Source of the DNA: Nannobrachium achirus
Lineage: Eukaryota > Chordata > Actinopteri > Myctophiformes > Myctophidae
Length of the DNA stretch: 64,000 nucleotides
Assembly: GCA_963921795.1 (NCBI GenBank)
Contig: OY997658.1
Location: 27,981,609 to 28,045,608, forward strand
Reading direction: 5' to 3'
The stretch's first letter is position 1. The number at the start of each line of letters is the position of its first letter. The notes beneath the pieces were generated by a model, which saw only the letters and a list, made by a program, of their open reading frames with translations, made no database searches and had not been told where the DNA came from. The position numbers were made by a program, and so were the translations under genes. This document shows, piece after piece, positions 54,536 through 64,000 of the stretch.

Positions 54536-57500
54536 GTATCACTGGAAGACCACACATTGCTGCCCTGCAGGAGCTATAGAATAATTTTATACTTTAACTA
54601 TTGACAAATAGCAGATATACAAGCTTGTATAGATCTACTCTTTTTGAAAAATCATGATTTTTCTTTTCTTTTTTAATCTTTGAATAGATCTATAAAAAGT
54701 GAACATTTGTAATTCAAATATTTGCTTCTGGGTATTTTTTCAGATTGGGGGTCCCCTGCAAAATACATGTCATTCTGGGGGTCCTTGACGTCATGAAAAT
54801 GTTTGAGAACCACTGATTTAGAAGAAGGATTTAGAAGACATTTATAGAATGTGATGAAAAATAGGGTTAAGACTTGCACAAATGTTCACGATTTTTCAAA
54901 AAATAGCAGTTATACAAGCTCACAGCGCAGCACTCGGTGCCGCGCTGTGAGCTTGTATATCTGCTATTTTTTTTAATAGTTAAAGCATAAAATAATGGTT
55001 AAAGTGGTTCAAATCTAACTTGACACAGATTTGCGTTCAGGCCCAAATGGCTTAATAATAGTATAATTAACCCAATTTAGACCTGAGGCCGATTTCTAAA
55101 AACCTATTTCTGAAAAACACATGTTATGTTATGTTATGTTGTCAGTGGTGCGCACAATTTTTGAGAGAGGGCGAGATCATTTAGCGACCTACAACCGGGT
55201 CGCGACGTGGTCGGTAGTTTTCAGCGACCGGGTCGCAAAATCGAGCGACCGGGTCGCTAAATGGAGCGACCGGGTCGCTAAATCACCGACCGCGGCACTA
55301 AAGCGAGCGACCGGGTCGCTAAATGGAGCGACCGGGTCGCTAAATCACCGACCGCTGCACTAAAGCGAGCGACCGGGTCGCTAAATGGAGCGACCGGGTC
55401 GCTAAATCACCGACCGCGGCACTAAAGCGAGCGACCGGGTCGCTAAATCGACCGACTGGGACGCTAATTCCATCGACCGGGACGCTAATTCCACCGACTG
55501 GGACGCTAATCCAGCGACCGGGTAGGTAAATCCACCGACCGGTGGTCGCTTCCACCGACCTACTAACCCTAACCCTAACCCTAAACCTAACCTCAGTAAC
55601 CTTACCTCAGTTAGGCTAACCTGCCACGCAACCTCCCGACCGTTACCTCAGTTAGGCTAACCTGCCACGCAACCTCCCGACCGGGTCGCTAAATCACCGA
55701 CCGCGTCGCTAAATCACCGACCGCGTTGCTAAAGCGAGCGACCGGGTCGCTAAATCGACCGACTGGGGCGCAAAATCTTCCGACCGGGTCGCTAAATCTA
55801 CCTACCTAAAACTGCAGGCAGGTCAGTAGATTTAGCGACCGGGTCGGTCGATTTAGCGGCGCGGTCGGTGATTTAGCGACCCGGTCGCTCGATTTAGCGA
55901 CCCGGTCGCTGAAAACTACCGACCACGTCGCGACCCGGTTGTAGGTCGCTAAATGATCTCGCTCCTACTGCAATTTTTTCATGTCAGTCAAGGATCTATA
56001 CATACATTAAATGTATTTGGCCGCCAGCCCCCATCTCAAATTATTTTGTTCCAGGGACCTCCAGAAGCAAAATAATTTGTTAAAAATGTTTGCTTTGAAC
56101 AAAACCTATATATTCAAAGATTTGCACACATTTTCACAATAACTTTGGATTTTCAAAAATAGCAGATCTACAAGCTCATAGTGTGGCACAAAGTAACACG
56201 CTATGAGCTTGTATATCTGCTATTGAATATTGACCATCAGGTCAAAATACATGTCAGATCCTGTGTCCAGGTGAGACATGACCTTTGACACATTCTAAAA
56301 GTCTCAATAGAAGAGCTGAGAGACAAAATACAACCACCCCAAGTGTATACATTTTATTGTATTAATACAGATATATTAATACAGATTGCATAGATTATAT
56401 TGCATTAACATACTCTACCATACAGATTGTATAGGTTAAATAGCTCTAGGTGTTTGAATCCAGGCACGTGCACACATAGTCATCAAAGGGGGCTTGAGCC
56501 CCTGCCCTTTTGTCCGTCTGTAAAAAGTGACCATAAATGCAGTATTTATGGTGAAATAAATGCAAATGCCCTCATTCCAAGCCATACCTGAAGGCAGCAT
56601 TCAAGAGAATTGCCTTGTCCAAACTCTCCTGAACTTGAATGCAACATCTTATGTTGAATGAATTGCCCTTTCTGTGTAGAAATCCATGCCGTTACGCCAC
56701 ATCTCCAGTATTCACTTGATTATATACTTAGTTCAGTGTGGTATCAGTATCAAGCACCGAAAATAGCCGACCTCCAAGCTCACAACGCGTTGCAACGCGA
56801 CACGTTGTGAGCTTCTACAGTAGGTCAATTTTCAATATTTTCACCAAAAGGCCCTTTTAGAAATGTCAGCCCCTGCCTCGCTAACATTCTCTGCACGTCC
56901 CTGTTTGAATCCACCGTGGTGCAGCCGGCTTTGTCCATGAACACAATTGGCCCGTCCTTGTTCGGGGGATGGAAGCCGGTCGGGGAGAATGTTATTCGCC
57001 AAGCACATATTTTGCATATCGTCTGAAAACGTGGACTCATTTGAAACATCTCTGTTGCGTGTCGCTCCGTAGCTGTATCCTCCGGCTCGTGTGAAGTTCA
57101 GCATGACGGTGAGGGCTGGCGAGACGGTCTGTAGGAACCAACCTGGCATCCACCCTCCTTCATGTCACCTCCAGGAACCCTCACACATGCACGTAAGCAG
57201 GGGCGTCACAAGGAGGGGGGGAAGTGGGACTGAGTTACTAGGGCCCAAGGTGGAGCGAGCCCTAATTCTGCTTTTCAATGGGAATGGAGTGGTTTCTTGA
57301 TATTTGCGAGTTTTTGCAAACATACGCTCCTTTCTCCATAGGAATTAGAAAGGCAAAACAGGGAAAGAAACCTGTGGGAAAAAAAATATTTGCAGGACAT
57401 TTTCAGGAAAAGAGCAATCAATACTGAAGAGTTTAAACAGCACATCTGTACCAAAAGTAGAAAGTATCTCACATTTCACAAGTTCAAAATGTGTATAAGC

Positions 57501-57961
57501 TATATATCTTTTCTTTAAATGGCAGATTTTGAGCTTTTATTTTGTCTATTTTCAGATGGCTGAAATGTATAGGCCTATGCTATAGGGCTGAAGTGGTTAA
57601 TGTATGTTTTGTAATAAACTAATAATAATAATCAAAATCTACAAAGTAGTACGTTTTGGAGTAGAATTAAAAGTACTGAAAATTGGAAATACTCCAGTAA
57701 AGTGAAAATAATCAAACTTGTACCTACAGTAAGTACAGTACTTGAGTAAATGCACTTAGTTATTTCGCACCACTGCAAAGAACACAGACTACAGAGGAAT
57801 GATGCTGAGTTGTGTTGACGTTTCAGATCATGAACTGCCGCTTCGTCGTGCTGTGCGTTCCCAACTCTCAAGTTCCAAGCCACCTGTTGGAGGATCACTG
57901 TGTCTCTGAGGCCGAGCAGAGATCTCACAGAGACATGGGATCCACTGAGCACAATCTGTAG
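54338..57961 (+). CDS. secreted type-2 cystatin-like protein, three coding exons
   Basis: Joining 54338-54535, 57073-57192 and 57827-57961 gives 453 nt: 150 codons plus TAG, with both introns in phase 0. Type-2 cystatin genes have this same three-exon, phase-0 plan. Residues 1-23 form a signal peptide (hydrophobic VFLATVMLLSGASG, cleavage likely after VRA). The mature part starts acidic and His-rich, then VPG (31-33), then the long helix region (AADYAIDQHNR). Cysteines 86 and 97, then 110 and 131, match the spacing of the two cystatin disulfides. Cys116 is extra. Active cystatins have Q-x-V-x-G at the exon 1/2 boundary and PW in the last hairpin. Here the sequences are QLYPP (66-70) and VPN (117-119). 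The fold is likely, but classical cysteine-protease inhibition is doubtful. The family is secure at fold level; the orthologue is not identified. Confidence 0.8.
54601..54650. repeat. shared palindrome, centre deleted and diverged
   Basis: CAAATAGCAGATATACAAGC joins TTGTATAGATCTACTCTTTT. Confidence 0.8.
54894..54972. repeat. shared palindrome, CAGCGCAGCACTC type
   Basis: AAAATAGCAGTTATACAAGC, GCACTCGGTGCCGCGCTGTG, then CTTGTATATCTGCTATTTTT. Confidence 0.93.
55145..55985. repeat. GCGACCGGGTCGC array with inverted ends and a short telomere-like run
   Basis: About 60 bp at each side is inverted: GCGAGATCATTTAGCGACCT, ACAACCGGGTCGCGACGTGG and CGGTAGTTTTCAGCGACC. Inside are 62-bp units built from GCGACCGGGTCGCTAAAT and CACCGACCGCGGCACTAAAG. 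AACCCT repeats interrupt at about 55564-55592. It has the form of a transposon with an internal minisatellite. No coding potential seen. Confidence 0.85.
56152..56228. repeat. shared palindrome, diverged centre
   Basis: CAAAAATAGCAGATCTACAA, GCTCATAGTGTG, mirrored by CACGCTATGAGCTTGTATAT and CTGCTATTG. Confidence 0.88.
56461..56903. mobile_element. hAT-type miniature element (CAGG-ACGTGC family), copy 2, target duplication TTTGAATC
   Basis: TTTGAATC is at 56453-56460 and 56904-56911. It lies in cystatin-like intron 1, 170 bp before exon 2. Confidence 0.96.
56757..56832. repeat. shared palindrome, GACCTCC type, right arm decayed
   Basis: CCGAAAATAGCCGACCTCCA, AGCTCACAACGCGTTGC, then ACACGTTGTGAGCTTC and a damaged end. 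Confidence 0.85.
57073..57192 (+). CDS. cystatin-like gene, coding exon 2
   Basis: The acceptor is CTCCGTAG|CTGTA and the donor is CAC|GTAAGC; the exon is 120 nt in phase 0. It encodes LYPPARVKFSMTVRAGETVC and continues to the second cysteine. The F-x-M-x-V-x-x-G-E-T-x-C pattern fits the second strand and first disulfide cysteine of type-2 cystatins. The acceptor's pyrimidine tract is weak, so transcript data would help fix the 5' edge. Confidence 0.72.
57827..57961 (+). CDS. cystatin-like gene, coding exon 3
   Basis: The acceptor is GACGTTTCAG|ATCATG and the stop TAG is at 57959-57961. The exon encodes NCRFVVLCVP, then HLLEDHC, then a polar tail. NC-x-F-V-V-x-x-VP matches the last cystatin hairpin and its disulfide. 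The expected W after P is N here. Confidence 0.78.
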   Translation: MMNCRFVVLCVPNSQVPSHLLEDHCVSEAEQRSHRDMGSTEHNL

Positions 57962-58067
57962 ATCTGTAGATCTCACAGAAGCACAGGATCCACTGAGCGC
58001 AAACTGTAGATCTGCAGATTGGCTCATTGGCTGGTCATTGTGACCTGTACAGATATCCTGTGCCATC

Positions 58068-58130
<63 letters not shown>

Positions 58131-58211
58131 GTATCTATCTACCGTATCTATCCATCCATCCACCCACCCACCCACCCACCGTCCGTCCGTCCGTCCGACC
58201 GACCGACCGAC

Positions 58212-58255
<44 letters not shown>

Positions 58256-58279
58256 ATATAAATAAATTAGACAAATCCA

Positions 58280-58310
<31 letters not shown>
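58068..58310. repeat. compound tetranucleotide microsatellites
   Basis: CTAT units (58068-58130), CCAC/CCGT/CCGA units (58150-58210), CTAT again (58213-58255), then TCTG units (58281-58310). Confidence 0.97.
58261..58266 (+). promoter_or_regulatory. candidate polyadenylation signal AATAAA of the cystatin-like gene
   Basis: AATAAA lies about 300 bp after the stop, wedged between two tetranucleotide microsatellites. It is the first perfect hexamer downstream, but a chance match in A/T-rich repeat DNA is quite possible. Confidence 0.35.
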
Positions 58311-58311
<1 letters not shown>

Positions 58312-58876
58312 ATCCAATAGGAAAACCCTTGAAATAACAGAGTGACGTCATCAACTGGGCACACTCTCCTGGCGCACAAGTAGGCCACAAAGGTCATACA
58401 TATATTAGTCAAATCTGTGTATGTCTGAGTGCCTGTGTTTATGCCATGGGCAAATCAGAGAGGGGCAAAGAGTGACGTCATAACATTGAGGCATATATAA
58501 GGGCCACGAGAGGGGCCGTCAATGCCCGTAGCATATGCCAGATGGCCTATCTGGCATGGGCGTAGATGGGCATAAACGGGCCTATGTCCGATAAGCTTGA
58601 GGATTGGTGGATTGGTGAGCTTCACATGACATTTTGGCCAACCAGACTATAAAGGGGCCAATTTCCACGATTGGTCAAGTTTCACGTAGGTCACCTCCCG
58701 TTGACACCACTTCTAATTTTCCAGTGTCATAACATTTCCAAGAAGAGATTGGATGTTTTTGTATTGTAGGTTTCCCCCAAATTGCTTTTGTGTTTGTTCA
58801 TTTTAAATGTCAAGGCAATGTCAAAGTTTTACCGTGACTGTATGTATCGGCTGCAAAGCCACATGGACATGTCATC
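58311..58876. other. intergenic sequence, no recognised feature
   Basis: No supported exon or element. Confidence 0.45.
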
Positions 58877-58884
58877 ATGTAAAC

Positions 58885-59352
58885 CAGGGGTCTTCAACGT
58901 TTTCAGGCCAAGGACCCCTTAGTTGAGAGAGAGATGAAGCAGGGACCCCCAGAACCTGTTCATACATTCTGTATAGTTTCATTGTTTTATAGCACATCAT
59001 CAGTGTATTTTGGATTCATGTAAATTGGTGTTTTCAGATATTTAATCATTTGATCCATCAATATTTAATAAACTTGACCTTTCACTATAGTCTGCTCTTT
59101 TCCCCCTCTACACCAAAGCTCTTTGCCGAAAATAGACGTTCTACAAGCTCACAACGCCTCGCGCAGCGCGAGGCGTTGTGAGCTTGTAGATCTGCTATTT
59201 TTGGCTATAGTTCTCAGAATTTGAACACTAGGGTTCAAGTGGTTAATATAAAGGAGAAAAAAGGTTTCTATTACAAAAAAACATTTGGAGGACCCCCTGT
59301 AATAAAGCTGAGGACCCCCTATGGGTCCCCGACCCCCTGTTGAAGACCCTTG
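58885..59352. mobile_element. hAT-type CAGGGGTCTTCAAC element, target duplication ATGTAAAC
   Basis: ATGTAAAC is at 58877-58884 and 59353-59360. The palindrome is central. Confidence 0.95.
59123..59206. repeat. shared palindrome, GCC-arm type
   Basis: TTGCCGAAAATAGACGTTCT, then the ACAACGCCTCGC stem with GCAGC apex, then GATCTGCTATTTTTGGC. Confidence 0.95.
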
Positions 59353-59710
59353 ATGTAAACATCACGTGTCAAACAATCACATTACATCCTGTATTGTACT
59401 GTCTTCCGTCAGGGGATGTGTGACAAGTGACAACCCCCAGTTTTTTAACGCATGATGGAACCGCGTGAAATGTCTGCTGCCAGGTGTGTGATGGAAGTAA
59501 AAATTATCAGGAGGCACAATTAGAGCGGGGGAATTCAGGTCCTGACCCAGGAAAAAAATGAAAAATAGTGATGCAATGTTCTGTAATTTGACATAACAGT
59601 ACAAAGACCGGAGGGCTTCTTTTCAACCTTACTTTACTTAACTTTATTTTATTTATATATTTATTTGGACGTGACAGTGCACATTGATGAGCATAAGACA
59701 GGTGTCACGT

Positions 59711-60070
59711 AGGGCATTCACGAATAGTGATTCTTTTTTTGTATTCGAATTATTCGACCTCAATGTATTCGAATAGTCGAATATTCGACAAGAAATATAT
59801 ACTGTATATTTATGTTATCCCACTGGTAATTAGTTCCAGGAGACGAAACGTGATGCATGACGTCAGTATAGAAAGCAAACAAATTCATCCACCAGGGGCA
59901 TTGACAACTCATTCTTATGACTTCCTATCTAGCCAAGCTGTATAAACCATGAAGAAATACTATATTTCTTTTTAAAGAGAGAAAATATAAAACATTCGAC
60001 TTCAACGGTCGACTTCGGTGAAAAATGTTAAACAGTGACATATGATATGTTCAATTTGTGAATGCCCCAT
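59711..60070. mobile_element. hAT-type TAGGGCATTCAC element without palindrome
   Basis: The ends are TAGGGCATTCACGAATAG and TTTGTGAATGCCCCA. It shares ATTCGAATAGTCGAATATTC and CAACTCATTCTTATGACTTC with 14422-14969. The palindrome-bearing middle is absent. Confidence 0.8.
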
Positions 60071-60429
60071 GTCTTGCATTGTTCTCATCACAAAAAAAAT
60101 ACCCCACAAGAAACAATATAATACAGACATTACAATATAACTATACATACAACTTAAGTTAACAACAACACTCAATCAACAATCAACAATAGGCATAAAT
60201 TAAACCAAATCAATGTTTTACCTCAGTAATATCTCACTTTATACAAGGGTGAAAATTCTGGAAAAAAAAACATATTTATTTAAAGTTTCTCCTGAACTTC
60301 AAAATCGTTTTGTTTGCCACTGCCTTTCATCGAGTAGTTATTTTTTCTTGTTCTTTCTGCTCTCCACTGTAATTAAGTGTGCCTGCTATGCAATAGCAAA
60401 ACACTTATTGTAATCCGCCATACTTAATT

Positions 60430-60810
60430 AAGTCCATAGTTTCGCCACAAATTTCTGCACGTAATAACTGCCGCACAATTTACGCCACCCACGCAATATA
60501 TACATCAAAACGTGCGGCTCGGCCGGGAATAGGTTGCTATTACTTTTCTTTCCGATCCGCGTTACCATTGCGACGTAATTCGCAAAAAACGACGCCAAAA
60601 AACCCCATTCACTTAGAATGGGGGAAATTTCGGCACGTAATAACTGCCGCACGATTTACGCCACCGCCGCAATATATACATCAAAACGTGCGGCTCGGCC
60701 GGGAATGGTGTGCTATTACTTTTCTTTCCGATCCGCGTTACCATTGCGACGTAATTCGCAAAAAACGACGCCCAAAAACCCCATTGACTTAGAATGGGGG
60801 ACTCCGAAAA
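60430..60810. repeat. tandem duplication, 176-bp unit
   Basis: GCACGTAATAACTGCCGCAC starts at 60457 and again at 60633. The rest, for example TGCGACGTAATTCGCAAAAA, is nearly identical in both. Confidence 0.93.
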
Positions 60811-61025
60811 AAACCCAGAAACTTTGGCGCCACATAACTCTGCCATACTTTTGCCTAGCAACGTGATTTAAACTTTAAAATGCACACACAACTTGGTCTT
60901 TTTCCGACCAATAGGGATGAGCTGTAATTGATTAAGCCCCGCCCCCTCTATAACAGGAAGTGCCCTTCACCAAACAGGAAGTGCCTCTATAACTCATGAA
61001 CCGTTTGTCGTACAGACTCGCGGCT
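60811..61025. repeat. left flank of the T-rich array, repeated on the right
   Basis: CCAAACAGGAAGTGCC and GAACCGTTTGTCGTACAGAC here recur after the array at 61733-61800. Confidence 0.75.
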
Positions 61026-61725
61026 GGTGTCATACCTTTTCTTTTTTTCTCAAAATCTTTTTTTTCTCAATTTTTTTTTTTCTCAAATTTTTTTTTCTCA
61101 AATTTTTTTTTTCTCAATTTTTTTTCTCAAAATTTTTTTTCTCAAAATTTTTTTTTTTCGATTTTTTTTTCTCAATTTTTTTTTCTCAAATTTTTTTTTT
61201 CTCAAAATTTTTTTTTCTCAAAAAAATTTTTTTCTCAATTTTTTTCTCAAATTTTTTTTTTCTCAATTTTTTTTCTCAAAATTTTTTTTTCTCAAAATTT
61301 TTTTTTCTCAAAATGTTTTTTTTTCTCAACATTTTTTTTCCCAAAATTTTTTTTTCTCAAAATTTTTTTTTCTCAATTTTTTTTTTCTCAAAATTGTTTT
61401 TTCTCAAAAAAAAATTTTCTCAATGTTTTTCTCTCAAAATTTTTTTTTTCTCAAAATTTTTTTTTCTCAAAAATTTTTTTTCTCAAAATTTTTTTTTCTC
61501 AATTTTTTTTTCTCAAATTTTTTTTTTCTCAAATCTTTTTTTTCTCAATTTTTTTTTCTCAATTTTTTTTTTCTCAAAAAATGTTTTTTCTCAAATTTTT
61601 TTTTCTCAATTTTTTTTTCTCAAAATGTTTTTTTCTCAATTTTTTTTTCTCAAATTTTTTTTTTCTCAATTTCTTTTTCTCAAAATGTTTTTTCTCAAAA
61701 TGTTTTTTTCTTAATTGGGGCCTAT
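61026..61725. repeat. 700-bp T-rich array of TTTTTTTTCTCAAA-type units
   Basis: About 45 units of a T run plus CTCAA or CTCAAAA, 12-17 bp each, strongly strand-asymmetric. Open frames rich in Phe and Ser are artefacts of the repeat. The same motif occurs at 5595-5702. Confidence 0.95.
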
Positions 61726-61800
61726 TTCGCCAAACAGGAAGTGCCCCTCACCAAACAGGAAGTGACCCTTGATCTCGTGAACCGTTTGTCATACAGACAC

Positions 61801-62570
61801 GCGGGTTGCGTCAAATGAAATAACGCTAATGCTAACACCAACCGCTACACAAGGTTGCACAGACTTAGCGAGCTGCAGGCACACTTAAAATTTCTTAGAA
61901 ATTTTCTCTTCTAGTTTGTAATGTCATGACATTTTATAATGAAGTTTTGAAGTCTTGTGTAAAGCACATTGAGGCGCCTTTCACACTGCGTTTTTGCAAC
62001 GAGAATTCCGCAAAAGGAAAAGTCAGATATGCCTTCCGTTCAGACGACAACGGCATTTTCGGGGGTTAAAAACGGAACAATCCTGAAACACAGAGCTGGG
62101 TGGAAAAGCGGACTCCTCTCTCCCCTCGCGTCACCGTGTGAACAACAGAAACGCAAGAAAGGACAACACATGTGATGTCATCGCTCGCATACGCTTCCAT
62201 ACAGCCTACTGCAGCTCACGGTGAGCCACGTTACCATGGTGAATGGTAAACAAGGAAGTATACTCATACGTCACCGCCACCTAGCGATACTACATGGAAA
62301 CTATATAATTTCAAGCCCTAATCCGGCTTCATATGAGCGCTTTATAAAAAGCAAAACGTAACGGCGATGTCCCGGGACCTCGCCGTTTTCTCTACAGAGC
62401 GTTGCAGTATGTACGGGGGCCATTGCCTCGTTGTTGTGAATGTGCTACAAATAAACTTGCCTTGGCTTAGCTTGCCTTGCTTACTCTGCTGCTCAGAGCG
62501 GGCACCCATTCCGCTGGCGACTGCGGGCGTGCCTCTTTAGAGACAATTGAAATGCAGAACATACAATGGC
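61801..62570. other. intergenic sequence, no recognised gene
   Basis: GGCGCCTTTCACACTGCG near 61975 resembles known fish repeat ends, but no partner was found. Confidence 0.4.
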
Positions 62571-63015
62571 AAGGTTGTGCAGAGAATGTTAGAGAAGCAG
62601 GGGCTGAAATTTCTAAAAGGGCCTTTTGGTGAAAATATCAAAAATAGCAGACCTCCAAGCTCACAACGCGTCGTGCTGCAACGCGTTGTGAGCTTGGAGG
62701 TCGGCTATTTTCGGTACTTGATACCACACTGAACTAAGCATAATCAAGTGAATACTGGAGACGTGTCCTATGGCATGGATTTCTACACAGAGTGGGCAAT
62801 TCTTTCAACATAAGATGCTGCATTCAAGTTCAGGAGAGTTTTGAGGCAATTCTCTTGAATGCTGCCTTCAGGTATGGCATGGAAAGAGGGGCATTTGCAT
62901 TTCTTTCACCAGAGTAAAAACTGCATTCATGGTCTGAAGAGGGCACCTTTTACAGGTGGATAAAAGGGTAGGGGCTCAAGCCCCCTTTGATGTCTATGTG
63001 TGCACAATGCACATG
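62571..63015. mobile_element. hAT-type miniature element (CAGG-ACGTGC family), copy 3, reversed, ends decayed
   Basis: It matches copies at 3848 and 56461 in reverse, from GTGCAGAGAATGTTAG to GATGTCTATGTGTGCAC. Terminal bases are altered and no target duplication is clear. Confidence 0.82.
62631..62713. repeat. shared palindrome, GACCTCC type
   Basis: ATAGCAGACCTCCAAGCTCA is mirrored by TGAGCTTGGAGGTCGGCTAT. The CTCC change is present in both arms. Confidence 0.95.
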
Positions 63016-64000
63016 CATGTTTCTGAAGAGGAAGCGCTGCAACAGGGTGGAGAGAGAGAAAGGAAGAAAGAGAGAGAGAGAGAGAGGGAGATAGATAAAA
63101 GACACATGCTTTTGCATCAATCTTCAGCCTTTTGCTTACACTGTTCATGAAAGCATGGTTTGAACGGAGCACACAGTGTGGTTTTAACAGATGTGAGTCC
63201 CAAGGTGACTTTGTAAAGGTTATATTTCCAACTGCCGGCGGGTTCCCCGCAGCAGTTCTAATTATAGCACTGTAGTGCATTGCTGTTGGCACCGGCATGC
63301 GTGTTGGAAGTCAGCGTTTTTAACCGTGCGGCTGCCGTCTGTCACGCACCGCTGAGAGGCTGCCGAGAAAAACGGGGCCCCTCGGCAATTCTCTGAATAA
63401 CAACAAACATTCGGCGACGCTAAATTAAACATGAGCCATTTAAAATTCATAGCGCCGCATTGAGGAATGAACAAGCGCAGCCGTTAAGTCGTTTGTCGCG
63501 TTTCCCCTGCCGTTTGGTTCTCCTCAGAGAACGGTGGTGGAGGTTAGGAGAGAAAAGAGAACTTTTCGTAATGAGAGGCTGCCACTGTCAGGGCCCATGT
63601 GAGATTCGGATAACTAAACACTAGGGATGTGCGCGTGTACACGGTTATCCGTGTACACGGTTTGTAAACCACTATTCGTTTTGAAAATACAATTCGATTA
63701 TTCTATTAAATATATTTTTAATTATTGAGATATTAACTTTATTAAACATTTAAACTCTGCGCCATATTACTGTCTTATAATAAATAAAATGTTACTTTTT
63801 AACAAGCAAATTAAGCAATCCCTTGGTTGATTTGCGGAGCATGACTGTCTGTGTCTCAGTCTGACTGACTGTTGCGCGCTGCACTGGTCGCGCTGACCTG
63901 CAGTGAGTGTGCATGGCTGCACGCAGCCACACACCAGGCAGGCTGTCCGCTGCGCAAGTAAATTAATGGCAATTAAGCGACGTGTATCTTAAAGATACTG
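63016..64000. other. intergenic sequence to the window edge
   Basis: A GA-rich run lies at 63055-63092. From 63625, TAGGGATGTGCGCGTGTACA with a GTGTACACGGTT repeat looks like the left end of another hAT-like element that may run past the window. No exon seen. Confidence 0.45.

Larger units (their letters stand above)
54580..55055. mobile_element. piggyBac-type element of the 13669 family, in cystatin-like intron 1
   Basis: It has two palindromes (54601 and 54894), GTTTGAGAACCACTG between them, and a right end CAGGCCCAAATGGCTTAA. The left end is decayed. Confidence 0.78.
55068..56228. mobile_element. second piggyBac-type 13669-family element, split by an insertion
   Basis: Starts TTAACCCAATTTAGACCTGA. 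After the inserted block (55138-55985), CCCCATCTCAAATTATTTTG and GATTTGCACACATTTTCACA continue the family up to a palindrome at 56152. Confidence 0.7.

Noticed and set aside
55564..55592. A chromosome end marked by telomere repeats.
   Set aside because: Only about four AACCCT-like units are present, embedded within another repeat, with normal sequence on both sides.
56841..57149. A 102-codon minus-strand frame over cystatin-like exon 2.
   Set aside because: It runs across the end of an hAT element, has no recognisable domain, and the plus strand supplies the expected cystatin exon in correct phase.
60996..61818. Open frames of over 250 codons rich in Phe, Ser and Leu.
   Set aside because: They are translations of the TTTTTTTTCTCAAA array in several frames at once. 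There is no codon structure and no similarity to a known protein.

Overview
The window is vertebrate nuclear DNA, most likely from a ray-finned fish. The grounds are two genes with GT-AG introns, long dinucleotide and tetranucleotide microsatellites, a tRNA-derived SINE, a decayed non-LTR retrotransposon, and very dense short DNA transposons with 8-bp (hAT-type) or TTAA (piggyBac-type) target duplications. I cannot name the species.

Two protein-coding genes are readable, both on the + strand. (1) A TLCD4 (formerly TMEM56) orthologue has six coding exons, at 3492-3646, 15028-15117, 21860-21918, 22417-22511, 33542-33615 and 35364-35691. They join in frame to 266 codons plus stop, a multi-pass TLC-domain membrane protein. 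(2) A secreted type-2 cystatin-like protein has three coding exons, at 54338-54535, 57073-57192 and 57827-57961. They join to 150 codons with both introns in phase 0. It keeps the four cystatin cysteines but has lost the usual protease-binding motifs. No evidence links the two genes functionally.

Layout: 1-3476 is upstream sequence made mostly of a split hAT element. TLCD4 intron 1 (11.4 kb), intron 2 (6.7 kb) and intron 4 (11.0 kb) are packed with nested miniature elements. Intron 5 is largely one palindromic element. The 18.6 kb between the genes is again mostly mobile-element copies. The cystatin gene carries an hAT copy in intron 1. From 58 to 64 kb there are microsatellites, more miniature elements, a tandem 176-bp duplication and a 700-bp T-rich array.

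The most unusual signal is one palindrome of about 45-80 bp. Its core arm reads TAGC(A/C)GATCTACAAGCTCA, and the other arm is its reverse complement. I count about 37 two-armed copies and several one-armed remnants. It sits in the middle (or, in one family, in both terminal repeats) of at least nine miniature-transposon families that otherwise look unrelated and have different ends and target-site rules. In each family the outer arms continue into family-specific sequence that is also inverted. The stem shows paired, compensating changes between families. Copies differ by loss of the centre, and several element breakpoints lie at the apex. This looks like a hairpin module that has spread between transposon families, and it is the main candidate for something undescribed here.
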